DNA from: Bacteroidetes bacterium OLB11
GTDB taxonomy: Bacteria > Bacteroidota > Bacteroidia > Chitinophagales > Chitinophagaceae
Direction of reading: 5' to 3'
Assembly: GCA_001567165.1 (NCBI GenBank)
Contig: LNFQ01000043.1
Location: forward strand, 1-43,117
Length of the DNA stretch: 43,117 bases
The number at the start of each line of letters is the position of its first letter. Position 1 is the first letter of the stretch. The translations under genes were made by a program, and so were the position numbers. The notes beneath the pieces were generated by a model. That model saw nothing but the letters and a program-made list of their open reading frames with translations, made no database searches and had not been told where the DNA came from. Shown piece by piece: positions 26,809 to 36,590 of this stretch.

Positions 26809-28450
26809 ATGAAAATAATCATCATTGGAGGAGTCGCAGGTGGTGCGACTGCAGCTACCAGACTAAGAAGAATGTCTGAGCAAAACGAAATTATCATACT
26901 TGAAAAAGGACCTTATGTTAGTTTTGCAAATTGTGGTTTACCTTATCATATCAGTGGCACTATCGACAAACGAGATGCACTTCTTTTGCAAACCCCTGAA
27001 AGCCTCAAAGAAAGATACAATTTAGACACGCGAGTTTTATCCGAAGTTTTAAGCATTGATGCGACAAATAAAATCGTCAAAATTAAAAACTTAAAAATGA
27101 ATGAAGTTTACGAAGAAAGCTACGACAAACTTTTGCTATCACCCGGTGCAGAGCCTATCAGACCTCCATTTGAAGGAATAGACTCTAATAAAATTTTTAC
27201 ACTTCGCAATATTCCCGATATGGATAAAATCATTGAGAGAACAAAAGAAGCGAATGATTTTGTAGTAGTAGGTGGAGGATTTATTGGTCTTGAAGTTGCA
27301 GAAAATTTAATTGAAAAAGGGAAAAAAGTTCGCTTAATTGAGTTAGGGAATCAAGTGATGGCACCGATTGATTTTGACATGGCCAGCTTCATTCATTTAA
27401 AAGCAAAAGAAAAAGGGTTGGAACTTTTATTAAATGTCGGTGTGCAAAAATTTCAAGATAAAGAAAATCAAATAGAAGTTTTTTTAAATAATGGAAATTC
27501 AATCAAGACCGAAGCCGTTATTTTAGCAATAGGAGTAAAGCCAGAAACGAAGCTTGCGAAAGACGCAGGATTAGCCATCGGGGAGACTGGCGGCATTTTG
27601 ACAAATACATATATGCAAACTTCAAATCCTGATATTTATGCTGTTGGTGATGCAATAGAAGTCAGTCATTATATTCATGGAAAAAAAGTATTAATTCCAT
27701 TGGCATGGCCTGCAAATAGACAAGGACGATTAGTAGCAGATAATATTACTTTTGGAAATCGTTATGAATATAAAGGGAGTTTGGGTTCATCTATTTTAAA
27801 ATTTTTTTGAATACACCGTTGCTTGCACAGGTTTGAATGAAAAACTTTTAAAACGGAATGAAATTCACTATAAAACAGCAATCGTCACTCGAGGGCATCA
27901 TGCTGGATATTATCCCGGTGCAAAAAATATTGTATTAAAATTAATTTTTGATGGTGAAGGAAAAATACTCGGAGCACAAGCAATAGGTGAGCAAGGTGTT
28001 GACAAGCGAATAGACGTAATCGCCACTGCCATCAAAGGAAACTTAACGGTTTATGATTTACCTGAAATTGAAATTACCTATGCTCCTCCTTACAACTCCG
28101 CAAAAGACCCCGTCAACATCGTCGGATATGCAGCAGAAAATATACTTAAAGGAGATTTGGATATGATTAATTATGACCAATTTTGGGTTTTTGCAAAAGA
28201 AAAAAATGCAATCATTTTAGATGTGAGAACACCTGAAGAATTTGAAAACGGACATATCAGAGGAGCTATCAATTTAAATGTAGATACACTAAGAGAAAAA
28301 CTCGACCAACTGGATAAAAACAGAACTTATATCATCTATTGTCAAGTAGGACTTAGAGGCTATTTAGCAAATCGTATTTTAAGAAATAAGGGATTTCATG
28401 TTGTCAATTTGAATGGAGGTTATAACTTATGGACTAAGGTTTTTGCATAG
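26809..28450 (+). CDS. CoA-disulfide reductase fused to a rhodanese domain (frame broken)
   Basis: A flavoprotein of about 546 residues when repaired. The start is ATG 26809 (MKIIIIGGVAGGATAATRLR, the FAD-binding Rossmann fold), not the TTG seven codons upstream. The redox-active cysteine is in SFANCGLPYHISG (C42), the single-Cys type seen in CoA-disulfide reductase and NADH oxidase relatives. A second Rossmann motif VVVGGGFIGLEVAENL binds NAD(P)H. The frame stops at 27810. Removing one T from the T7 run at 27802-27808 continues it as EYTVACTGLNEKLL. The C-terminal rhodanese domain has LDVRTPEEFENGHIRGA and active-site Cys about 511 in IIYCQVGLRG. This architecture is known to reduce CoA disulfides, persulfides or polysulfides. 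It fits with bshB1 in low-molecular-weight thiol balance. Confidence 0.9.
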
Positions 28451-28540
28451 AAAATTGAGGTAATATCATTTGAGATAAAATACCCAATTTATGGTATTCA
28501 GAATAACATAGAAATAAATACTTTTGTTAAAAACCAAAAG

Positions 28541-31112
28541 ATGAAAAAAAGATTTCTCTCTATTTTATTTTTATTAATTGGAAATATTTTAAACGCTCAA
28601 ATTGACGGTAATTCTTTACGATTATACAATGACGAAAATTATGTTTCCATTGCTGACCCTTCCAGTGCAACGCTGAACAACAAAATGACTATTGAATTAT
28701 GGTTGTATTATCGTTGTGGAAACATTGGTGGCGAACTTCTCTCTAAAGGTAGATGTAACGTGGGTAATGCGTGGAGTTTCGGATTGAGAGTGACTTCCAA
28801 CAACACCCTCGAATTGACAAAATGGTATAATGGTTTACCGACCGACTGCAACAATAATTTATGGGCAACATTTAAAACAACCGATTCGATTAGCAATAAT
28901 ACTTGGACGCATTTAGCCCTTGTCGTTGATGATTTGGATGTCAAATTTTATATCAATGGGATACTTGCAAACAGCTCATTAGTTTCAGGAAATAATGGAA
29001 TTGGGTTTCAGCCATCCGAGCAGCCGCTATACATTGGTGCTTATCAAAATCTCAATGGCAGTATGACAACAACGCCCAAATCAAATATTGATGAAGTTAG
29101 AATATGGCATGTTGCTAGAACACAATCTGAAATTCAAGAAAACATGAATCATGAGTTGCTCGGAAATGAAAATGGATTAGTTGCTTATTATAAAATGAAC
29201 GAAACAGGAAATGGTGGTGGCATTAATGTCCAAAATAGTGCAATTGGAAGTCCAATACCTGATGGAACCACGGTTGGTAGTCCTTTCAATTTAGAATTTA
29301 GAAATAATAGTCAAATTACAAATGACCTTCCAGTCTGCGGACCTATTGCATGGCATAGAGCCGACACTTTCGTATATAAAGACAATGGAGCCACAATAGC
29401 TCAAGATGGAGATAGCATTCAACAGTGGAATGACATCAGTGGAAATGGATATCATTTTATACAAACTGATGTAAATCATAAACCAAAATACTCATCAGTA
29501 GCAATCAATGGAAAGCCGGCAATTATATTTGATGGGAGTGACATCCTGCAAACTATCACACAAGTAAACTGGAATAATACCACCAACAATGACGTATTTG
29601 TAGTATGCCTCAATACATCACCCGATGCAATGCTTTACGAAAGCAGTCCGAGTGTCATTGTTAACAATGGAACTTTTTATTTAATCGATAATTATACAAC
29701 GGGATCAAATGGGATTTCTTGTGCTTTAAAAGGTAATAATGGTGGATTTCGAATTTTTAAAAATCTAGATGGTTTTATTCCTTGCCCTAAAATTTATCAG
29801 GTAACAAATGATATGTCAATACCGGGATCAGGTGCTATTAATGTCAAATTAAACAATACAAATATGAGCGATGGAGGAGGATACAACTCTGGCACTCCTT
29901 CCGGTGGGTTAACCAATCAATATCTCTACACCGGATCTCGTGCTGATGGCACTTATGGCATGAATGGCTATATCGCTGAGATTATTGCCTACCCTTCAAA
30001 ATTGTCACCGAGCAATGCCAACAAAGTTTATCAATATTTATATCAAAAATATTTTACAGGAATGGGCTTAGCTCAATTTAATTCCCTCCCTTCTGATACG
30101 ATCAATTTTAATAATGCCATTTACTATGACGGGTCATGGAGACACTCTTACAACTCTAACGCTGGCAATGAAATTATCGCTTCTATCAAAGACAACTGCA
30201 ATAATTTAGGCACTCGCACAGATAGCGTATTTGTTGAACCAATGGCTCTATTGCAAGAAGGAACTTACATGACTATGCGTCGCCATTACACAATTAAAAC
30301 CGCTTTAAATCCTGCTGGAACAAAAGTTGTAAGATTATATTTTACCAATAGTGATTTTGCCGATTTGCAAGCACAATTAAATGGATTAAACAATATCAAC
30401 CAACTTGGTGTGATCAAATATAATGGACTCAACGAAGACCGATATTTTAATTCAGCAGGAGGTGGAATTAGCTTAATCAATCCTAATCAAATTACAGCTG
30501 GCACTGCATTTGGTCAATATTATTTAGAATTTGAAGTAAGTGGATTTAGTGAATTTTGGATATATGCTCCCGGGCTAACCCCTCTCCCACTAACTTTTAT
30601 TTCATTAGATGCTCAAAAAACAAACTGGCCATATTTTACTCAACTGGGAAACGGCTGATGAAAAAAAATGTAAGCCATTTTGAAATAGAAAAAAAGCACA
30701 GACGCAACTATATTTCAATCTATTGGAAAAAATGAAAGCAAAAAACAAATCGAGCAATCAATATCAATTTGCAGATTATAAAATTCAGCACATACAATCT
30801 TCAAATGTTTATTATCGTATCAAGCAAATTGACATAGATGGAAAATTTACATACAGTAAAATAAAACAGGTTATTCTCAATGAAAAAAATGAAGTTCAAA
30901 TTTTACCAAATCCCAACCGCGGCTATATTTCACTGATAGGAGCTTCAAAATTTCACACAATGTATATTTACTCCTATACAGGACTTTTGATTTCAAAATA
31001 TGATATTAAAAATCAAACAGAAATAAATGTAAGTCATTTAAATTCCGGTATTTATTTTGTAACATTTACAAACGATCATCAGAAAGTAATCCAAAAAATG
31101 GCTGTAGAATAA
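28541..31112 (+). CDS. Secreted LamG-domain protein with type IX secretion C-terminal signal (four frame breaks)
   Basis: About 855 residues when repaired. It has a signal peptide at 1-19 (IGNILNA-QI), then a concanavalin-like LamG domain at about 30-225 (NDENYVSIADPSSATLNN, NTWTHLALVVDDLDVKFYIN), a second jelly-roll-like region from about 265 (AWHRADTFV, IQQWNDISGNGYHF), and the linker PLPLTFISLDAQK that precedes the end region in many such proteins. The first frame stops at 30658. The next part, GHILLNWETADEKNVSHFEI, then EKSTDATIFQSIGK, is reached by removing one A each at 30615-30620, 30661-30668, 30689-30695 and 30727-30732. The end is a Por-type sorting domain (ILPNPNRGYISL to VIQKMAVE), which sends it through type IX secretion to the surface. 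A -7 box TACTTTTG is at 28519-28526. Confidence 0.8.
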
Positions 31113-31209
31113 TTTCATAATAATGAGTAAAATTCAAAACAAATCACTTCAAAATTTTAAAATTCAGTTTTGTGGATTATATTTGGTACGAAAAAATAAT
31201 ATTGAGTTT

Positions 31210-31410
31210 ATGAAAGCGTTTCTTTTTGGTTTTTTTTGTGTTGTGGCCATTAGCAGTTTTTCTTCTTGCAATAAAGATTATACTTGCAGATGCACATTTG
31301 ATAATGCTGATAAAAATTTTGACATTAAAATCAAGAAAGTTCGCAAAAATGACGCAAAAGTGATATGTGATAAATACAGTGCTTTTGTTGGAAATTGTCA
31401 AGTGCATTAA
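31210..31410 (+). CDS. Small Cys-rich lipoprotein (copy 3)
   Basis: A 66-residue protein from ATG 31210. Signal peptide MKAFLFGFFCVVAISSFSSC (Cys 20 as lipobox Cys), then NKDYTCRCTFDNADKNF, a lysine-rich middle and KVICDKYSAFVGNCQVH at the end. The TCxC, C-[DE] and final C positions match copies 1 and 2 at 10387 and 10653, though the tail is longer and the Trp before the third Cys is Ile here. An upstream in-frame ATG would add 29 residues before the signal and is not credible. The function of the family is unknown. Its neighbour downstream is another small lipoprotein. Confidence 0.7.
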   Translation: MKAFLFGFFCVVAISSFSSCNKDYTCRCTFDNADKNFDIKIKKVRKNDAKVICDKYSAFVGNCQVH

Positions 31411-31594
31411 ATCTAATTAGTGGTAACGATTTGCCTTTTTTTATAATTCTCAATGATTAAAATTTCAAATGAATAAACTTGTCATTTACACATCAAGTCA
31501 TAAGATTAAAATAAAGTAACTTCAATACTCATTATTTAATTTCCTAAAAAACAAGAAAAAATATATTAAATTTGCTCCCTAAAATAAAAACAAA

Positions 31595-32077
31595 ATGAAA
31601 AAACTATTACTATCCATTATTACAATGGTAACAATCACTGCAACAATGGTTAGCTGTGGTTCAAAAGAAACGCCTAAAGATGTTGCTATCAACTTTACAA
31701 AAGAATTAAATGCTCTCAATTATGATGGAGCTAAAAAATTCGGAACCCCTGAAACCGTAAAATTCTTAGATATGCTTGCCTCTTTCTCTAGCATGGTGCC
31801 AGATTCACTCAAAGAAAGCAGTAAAAACTTAAAAGTAGAAGCTGTAGATGAAGTTATCAATGGAGATAATGCCGAAGTACGTATTAAGAATGGAGATAAA
31901 GGAGATGAAAAAATACACCTCGTTAAAACTAATGGAAAATGGCTAGTGAATATGACAAAAGATAATTCAATGGGAGGAGAAGGTGATCAAATTCCATTAG
32001 AAGAAAGCGATGCACCAGCTGATGATTCAAATTCCGTTGCTCCAGTTCAAGAACCAGCAGATGCACCAGCACACTAA
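31595..32077 (+). CDS. DUF4878-like lipoprotein
   Basis: A 160-residue lipoprotein: signal MKKLLLSIITMVTITATMVSC with Cys 21, then a compact NTF2-like alpha+beta domain (ETPKDVAINFTKELNALNYDGAKKF at its start, HLVKTNGKWLVNMTKD at its end), which is the DUF4878 pattern. A low-complexity acidic Ala/Asp/Pro/Glu tail of about 35 residues follows. The domain may bind a small ligand, but the role is unknown. A TAAATTTG -7 box lies at 31567-31574, and a rho-independent terminator follows 21 bases after the stop, so it is transcribed alone. Confidence 0.8.
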   Translation: MKKLLLSIITMVTITATMVSCGSKETPKDVAINFTKELNALNYDGAKKFGTPETVKFLDMLASFSSMVPDSLKESSKNLKVEAVDEVINGDNAEVRIKNGDKGDEKIHLVKTNGKWLVNMTKDNSMGGEGDQIPLEESDAPADDSNSVAPVQEPADAPAH

Positions 32078-32098
32078 AATTATCAATTTTAAAACTTT

Positions 32099-32130
32099 AA
32101 AAAAGCTGCTCTAATCGATCAGCTTTTTTT
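32099..32130 (+). terminator. Rho-independent terminator after the DUF4878 lipoprotein
   Basis: AAAAAAGCTG (32099-32108) pairs with CAGCTTTTTT (32120-32129) around an 11-base loop, with a T tract at its end. The T tract merges into the TATTTTTG box (32130-32137) of the pdxJ promoter, so termination and initiation sit back to back. Confidence 0.85.
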
Positions 32131-32149
32131 ATTTTTGTATCATATACTA

Positions 32150-32878
32150 ATGACAAAACTTTCCGTTAATATCAATAAAGTTGCAACTCTCCGAAATGCA
32201 CGAGGAGGCAACAATCCTGATGTTATCAAATTTGCAAAAGACTGTGAATTATTTGGTGCAGAAGGCATCACTGTCCATCCACGCCCCGACGAAAGGCATA
32301 TTAGGTATGAAGATGTGAGGCAATTAAAAAAAATCGTTCAAACAGAATTGAACATTGAAGGCAATCCAAGAGAAAAATCTTTCATTGATTTAGTATTAGA
32401 AGTTAAGCCCAATCAAGTAACACTTGTCCCCGACGATTTGAATCAAATAACCTCAAACCATGGTTGGGATACTAAAAAAAATCAATCTTTCTTAACAGAA
32501 ATAGTCGCCCTTTTTACAAAAGAAAATATCAGAGTTTCTATATTTATTGATCCTGTAGAAGAAATGATTTCTCATGCAAAAAGCACCAATACTCATCGTG
32601 TCGAATTATATACAGAGGAATATGCAAAGCAATTTCATAAAAATCGACAAGTAGCCATCAAAAAGTATATCCATGCAGCAAATCATGCACAATCTCTCAA
32701 TATTGAATTGAATGCAGGACATGATTTAGATTTATATAATTTAGCATTTTTCAACTTATCAATTCCCTTTTTAAAAGAAGTTTCAATTGGTCATGCCCTC
32801 ATTTCAGATTCCTTATATTTTGGCATTCAAAATACCATTCAAATGTATAAAAGATGCTTAAACCCTTCACAGCCTTAG
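32150..32878 (+). CDS. pdxJ: Pyridoxine 5'-phosphate synthase
   Basis: A 242-residue TIM-barrel enzyme that condenses 3-amino-2-oxopropyl phosphate with deoxyxylulose 5-phosphate to form pyridoxine 5'-phosphate (DXP-dependent vitamin B6 route). Family motifs are MTKLSVNINKVATLRNARGG at the start, GITVHPRPDERHIRYEDV, NIEGNP, and LNAGHDLDLYNL with SIGHALISDSL at the end. ATG 32150 is the family start; an upstream in-frame ATG would lie inside the promoter. The -7 box TATTTTTG ends only 12 bases before it, so the leader is about six bases. murB begins two bases after the stop, and the two are cotranscribed. Confidence 0.96.
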   Translation: MTKLSVNINKVATLRNARGGNNPDVIKFAKDCELFGAEGITVHPRPDERHIRYEDVRQLKKIVQTELNIEGNPREKSFIDLVLEVKPNQVTLVPDDLNQITSNHGWDTKKNQSFLTEIVALFTKENIRVSIFIDPVEEMISHAKSTNTHRVELYTEEYAKQFHKNRQVAIKKYIHAANHAQSLNIELNAGHDLDLYNLAFFNLSIPFLKEVSIGHALISDSLYFGIQNTIQMYKRCLNPSQP

Positions 32879-32879
32879 C

Positions 32880-33893
32880 ATGAATACCACGAAAAATAAA
32901 TCATTACGTTCCTACAACACATTTCATATTGAACAATCAGTTGAAACATTTATTGAAATCAATCATGAAAATGAATTGCTTAAACTTATCAAAGACAAAA
33001 ATACTTTTTCAAAACCCATCTATATTCTTGGTGGTGGAAGTAATATTTTATTAACCAAAAATTTAGAAGGCATTTTGCTACATAATCGACTGAAAGGAAT
33101 TGAAATAATCAATGAAGAGGATGAGCATGTTTTTGTGAAATTTCACTCAGGTGAAATATGGCATGAATGTGTATTGTGGAGTATCAAACATCATTTAGCC
33201 GGTATCGAAAATTTATCACTCATTCCGGGAACTATCGGAGCTGCCCCTATTCAAAATATTGGTGCCTACGGTGTCGAACTGAAAGACGTGTTTCATCAGC
33301 TGGAAGCCATTCATTTGCAAAGTGGGAATAGAAAAATATTCAACCGTATCGAATGTCAATTTGCTTATAGAAATAGCCTTTTCAAAACAACTGAATATAA
33401 AAATTATTTCATCACTCATGTTGTTTTAAAATTGAATAAAACACCAAAATATAAAATCGACTATGGTGATATTCGTAAAACAATTGATGAAGATTTTCAA
33501 GGTGAAATTAATATTCAAAATATCGCTCAAGCTGTAATCAATATTCGAAAATCAAAACTACCAGACCCCGCAGAGATAGGGAATGCAGGGAGTTTTTTTA
33601 AAAACCCTGTCATCACTGAAGCTCATTTTTTGCAGTTGCAAAATAACTATTCATCAATACCGCACTATCCGGCAGACAATGGCGTGAAAGTGCCTGCTGC
33701 ATGGCTGATAGAGCAATGTGGCTGGAAAGGATATCGAAAAAATAATTTTGGAGTTCATCCTAAACAGGCTCTTGTTCTTGTGAATTATGACAATGCAAGT
33801 GGTGATGAAATATGGAATCTTTCTCAACAAATCATCGAATCTGTCAGTCAAAGATTCAATATACAACTCGAGCGAGAGGTAAATGTGTGGTAA
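32880..33893 (+). CDS. murB: UDP-N-acetylmuramate dehydrogenase (MurB)
   Basis: A 337-residue FAD enzyme that reduces enolpyruvyl-UDP-GlcNAc to UDP-MurNAc in peptidoglycan synthesis. The FAD/pyrophosphate site is YILGGGSNILLT (48-59), followed by LSLIPGTIGAAPIQNIGAYG. The catalytic Ser is in GNAGSFFKNPVI and the last Glu in LEREVNVW near the end. It is type I MurB (longer than 300 residues with the third-domain insertion carrying the substrate Tyr, seen here as CQFAYRNSLFK). It follows pdxJ by two bases and is convergent with yidC. Intact frame. Confidence 0.96.
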   Translation: MNTTKNKSLRSYNTFHIEQSVETFIEINHENELLKLIKDKNTFSKPIYILGGGSNILLTKNLEGILLHNRLKGIEIINEEDEHVFVKFHSGEIWHECVLWSIKHHLAGIENLSLIPGTIGAAPIQNIGAYGVELKDVFHQLEAIHLQSGNRKIFNRIECQFAYRNSLFKTTEYKNYFITHVVLKLNKTPKYKIDYGDIRKTIDEDFQGEINIQNIAQAVINIRKSKLPDPAEIGNAGSFFKNPVITEAHFLQLQNNYSSIPHYPADNGVKVPAAWLIEQCGWKGYRKNNFGVHPKQALVLVNYDNASGDEIWNLSQQIIESVSQRFNIQLEREVNVW

Positions 33894-33950
33894 GATTTAT
33901 TACCTCCCAAAATTTATTATTCTAGATTAAAAATATAGCAGCTCAGATTG

Positions 33951-35729
33951 TTATTTTGGATTTTGCTTTTTCAGCTTTTCTTGTTGCTGCTTTTGAAGTT
34001 CTTGCATTCGCTGCATAAACTTGCTCTCCTTAGGTTTCTCGCTTTTTTTGGCTTGAATTTGAGCATGTATTTTATCTGGATCAATGATATAATTTTGAAT
34101 CACAAATTGTAATATCAACGTAATCAAATTCGATACAAAATAGTAGTATGTTAGTGCAGCTGGTAGTTTATTAAATATTCCTAAAAACATCACCGGCATT
34201 ACAAATGGTACATATTTCATCATAGGATTACTTTGATCTGCAGTCATATTCATACTATATAAAGACATGAGGATGCTTGTGATGACAAAGAGAATAGTAA
34301 ACAAACTGATATGATTTCCGTAGAAGGGAATAGTGAATGGCAAATCCAAAATCGAATCATAAGTTGATAAATCATTTGCCCATAAAAATTTCTCTTGTCT
34401 TAATTGAATTGAATGGGGGAAAAATGAAAGCAAGGCAAAGAATACAGGCAATTGAAGCAATGCAGGCAAACATCCACCGAGTGGATTCACGCCGGCTTGC
34501 CTATAAAGTTTCATTTGTTCAACACCAAAAGCTTGTTTATCTTCTCCATATTTTGCTTTCAATTCATCCATCTCAGGTTTGAGTGCTTTCATTTTTGCAC
34601 TTGATACATAACTCTTATAAGAGAATGGTGACATTAATAAACGAATGATAAAAGTTAAGATAAGAATTACCAGTCCATAGCTTGATATCATTGAGCTGAG
34701 CAAGTCAAAGATCGGCATAACTATCCACTTATTGATATATTTAACAAACCCAAAAATTCCATAACTGAGAGGTACAATTTCTTCTAAGTCTTTTCCATAA
34801 CTTTTCAAAAGTTTATAATCATTCGGACCATAAAACAACTGAAATTCAATTTGATTATTAGGGACTATACTCAAACTTGAATGAAAATCAGATAACAATC
34901 TTGTGCTTGTATCTTTATTGACAATTGGCTCTGCTGTAACATCAGCTTTGCTAATAATCGGACTTGATGTGATTAATGTTGTATTAAAATAATGTTGTTT
35001 AAAACTTAACCATTTTACACTTTCATTAAATTTTTTATCTTTCTTTTCTGTAATCGCGAAAAAATCATATCCATCTTTTTCAAGATTATAACACACATTA
35101 GAATACATCTTTTGCGTTTCTATATCTCTTTCTGTCATTAATGATTCTGCGTCCCATTGTAATGAATAATTTTGAGATTTATCACTGTTGATAGGCATTA
35201 GAGTAACATTAAGCAAGTAGCTATTCAAATCTAATTTGTAAGTAATTTGAGCTTGTGCTGACGTAAATTGGATTACTTTTTGGTCTTCAGTTTTTGAAGA
35301 AATAAAAGTCAAATCTTTAGTATTCACAACATGGCCATTTGTGGATTTGAAACTATAATCCATCAAATTCCTTTTCCCATCAAATAGCAATAAAGGACGA
35401 CCATCATACGTTTTAAATTTTTTAAGTTCCGCTTTAACTGGGTATGCTCCTTTGTTGGTGAATGAAACAATTAAAAATTCATTTTCAATTGTGCTTATTT
35501 CCTCAGGCTCATTGACTACTAATGAACTACTATCTCCTGCTAAGTGAGCAATCGTATCAGAATTTGCTTGTAAAGCCAAAGAATCAACAATCTCTAATTT
35601 TTTTTGAGCGAGGGTGTCACTTTGCTGTTGTTGTTTATAATTTAATTCCTCTTTTTGGTTAAAGTACATCATTCCCAACATCAATGCTAATAGCAAGCCA
35701 AAGCCCATTATGGTATTCTTATCCATCAA
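33951..35729 (-). CDS. yidC: Membrane protein insertase YidC
   Basis: A 592-residue inner membrane insertase of the long Gram-negative type. It has an N-terminal anchor at residues 6-23 (TIMGFGLLLALMLGMMYFNQ), a large periplasmic beta domain (about 75-330), and then the conserved five-helix core. The core starts at IINKWIVMPIFDLLSSMIS-like sequence, has the groove Arg in LTFIIRLLMSPFSYKSYVSS, PLGGCLPALLQLPVFFALLS, and ends near residue 545, followed by a Lys-rich C-terminal tail. It inserts small or tail-anchored inner membrane proteins with or without SecYEG. A TATATTTG -7 box lies about 28 bases upstream on the minus strand. Intact. Confidence 0.96.
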   Translation of the reverse strand: MMDKNTIMGFGLLLALMLGMMYFNQKEELNYKQQQQSDTLAQKKLEIVDSLALQANSDTIAHLAGDSSSLVVNEPEEISTIENEFLIVSFTNKGAYPVKAELKKFKTYDGRPLLLFDGKRNLMDYSFKSTNGHVVNTKDLTFISSKTEDQKVIQFTSAQAQITYKLDLNSYLLNVTLMPINSDKSQNYSLQWDAESLMTERDIETQKMYSNVCYNLEKDGYDFFAITEKKDKKFNESVKWLSFKQHYFNTTLITSSPIISKADVTAEPIVNKDTSTRLLSDFHSSLSIVPNNQIEFQLFYGPNDYKLLKSYGKDLEEIVPLSYGIFGFVKYINKWIVMPIFDLLSSMISSYGLVILILTFIIRLLMSPFSYKSYVSSAKMKALKPEMDELKAKYGEDKQAFGVEQMKLYRQAGVNPLGGCLPALLQLPVFFALLSFFPHSIQLRQEKFLWANDLSTYDSILDLPFTIPFYGNHISLFTILFVITSILMSLYSMNMTADQSNPMMKYVPFVMPVMFLGIFNKLPAALTYYYFVSNLITLILQFVIQNYIIDPDKIHAQIQAKKSEKPKESKFMQRMQELQKQQQEKLKKQNPK

Positions 35730-35955
35730 TAATTTGTATTTCTATTTTTGAAGTTGCAAATATAATACAATCCCATTTGAATGAGTTAAAATCTTATGCG
35801 ACTTGATATCAATCTTGCATTTCTAGTTCAAAACAAATTCACTTGATGATTATGCTGGTTTTGAATGTAATTTTTTAATAATCGAAATAAAATAAAAGCA
35901 AGAACTCAAACTCAATAAAAAGAAAACAGAAGGGAAAAATTCAATACGATGTTTA

Positions 35956-36585
35956 TCAAAAAACGTTTCCGCAAGCATCCGTAATTTCAATTGTAGCTAA
36001 TCGGTATAAAAGTGCATAAATAAAGAATGGCAATGAAATAATCGAAATGGTTAGAGGCAAAAACCATCTTGTGGCTATCGACTTAGAGAACGATTTTCCA
36101 TTGATATATCGAATGCCAATTATTATGATTCCAATTAAATAAAATATCGAAAAGAGTAAATATTGAATATTATTTCCATCAGGTAGAAATAATCTCAATA
36201 AAAGAATAGTTCCATATAATGAACCTATAATCCCCGAAAACACCATTCCTACTATCAGCTCTCTGATTTGGATAAACTTAAAATATAAAATACTAAAAGC
36301 AAGAATCATACTAATAAATATCCAACCCCAAATAGTTTTATTCACTAAATAATTGAAGCCAGTATAGTGTTGTATTTCGATATAATTTCTGTTTATAATG
36401 ATGAAGGAGGGCAAGTCCACATAGTAATTCAAATTTGATTTTGCATTGCTTTCGTTCAAATTCATTTTAGTGCTAGTAGATTCCACTTCATCTTGTTGCG
36501 ATAATTCTCTTTCATTTGGAGTACCCAATTTTGTATAGACTAAAGCTCTTTGATTCAAATCTTGGGTTAGTATCGCTTTGCTCAT
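35956..36585 (-). CDS. Membrane protein of unknown function (ABC cluster, part 2)
   Basis: A 209-residue protein with a polar N-terminal 85 residues (Asn/Ser/Glu rich, then YYVDLPSFIIINRNYIEI) and four to five hydrophobic helices (about 88-110, 113-135, 140-158, 173-195). No motif is recognised. Its ATG lies five bases after the stop of the 36591 gene, with A7 between, and both follow the ABC ATPase gene on the minus strand. It is possibly the second half of one longer membrane protein: the preceding gene has only N-terminal helices plus a soluble domain. A shift in the A7 run could have split them, but neither frame gives a clearly better junction, so I keep them separate. Confidence 0.6.
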   Translation of the reverse strand: MSKAILTQDLNQRALVYTKLGTPNERELSQQDEVESTSTKMNLNESNAKSNLNYYVDLPSFIIINRNYIEIQHYTGFNYLVNKTIWGWIFISMILAFSILYFKFIQIRELIVGMVFSGIIGSLYGTILLLRLFLPDGNNIQYLLFSIFYLIGIIIIGIRYINGKSFSKSIATRWFLPLTISIISLPFFIYALLYRLATIEITDACGNVF

Positions 36586-36590
36586 TTTTT

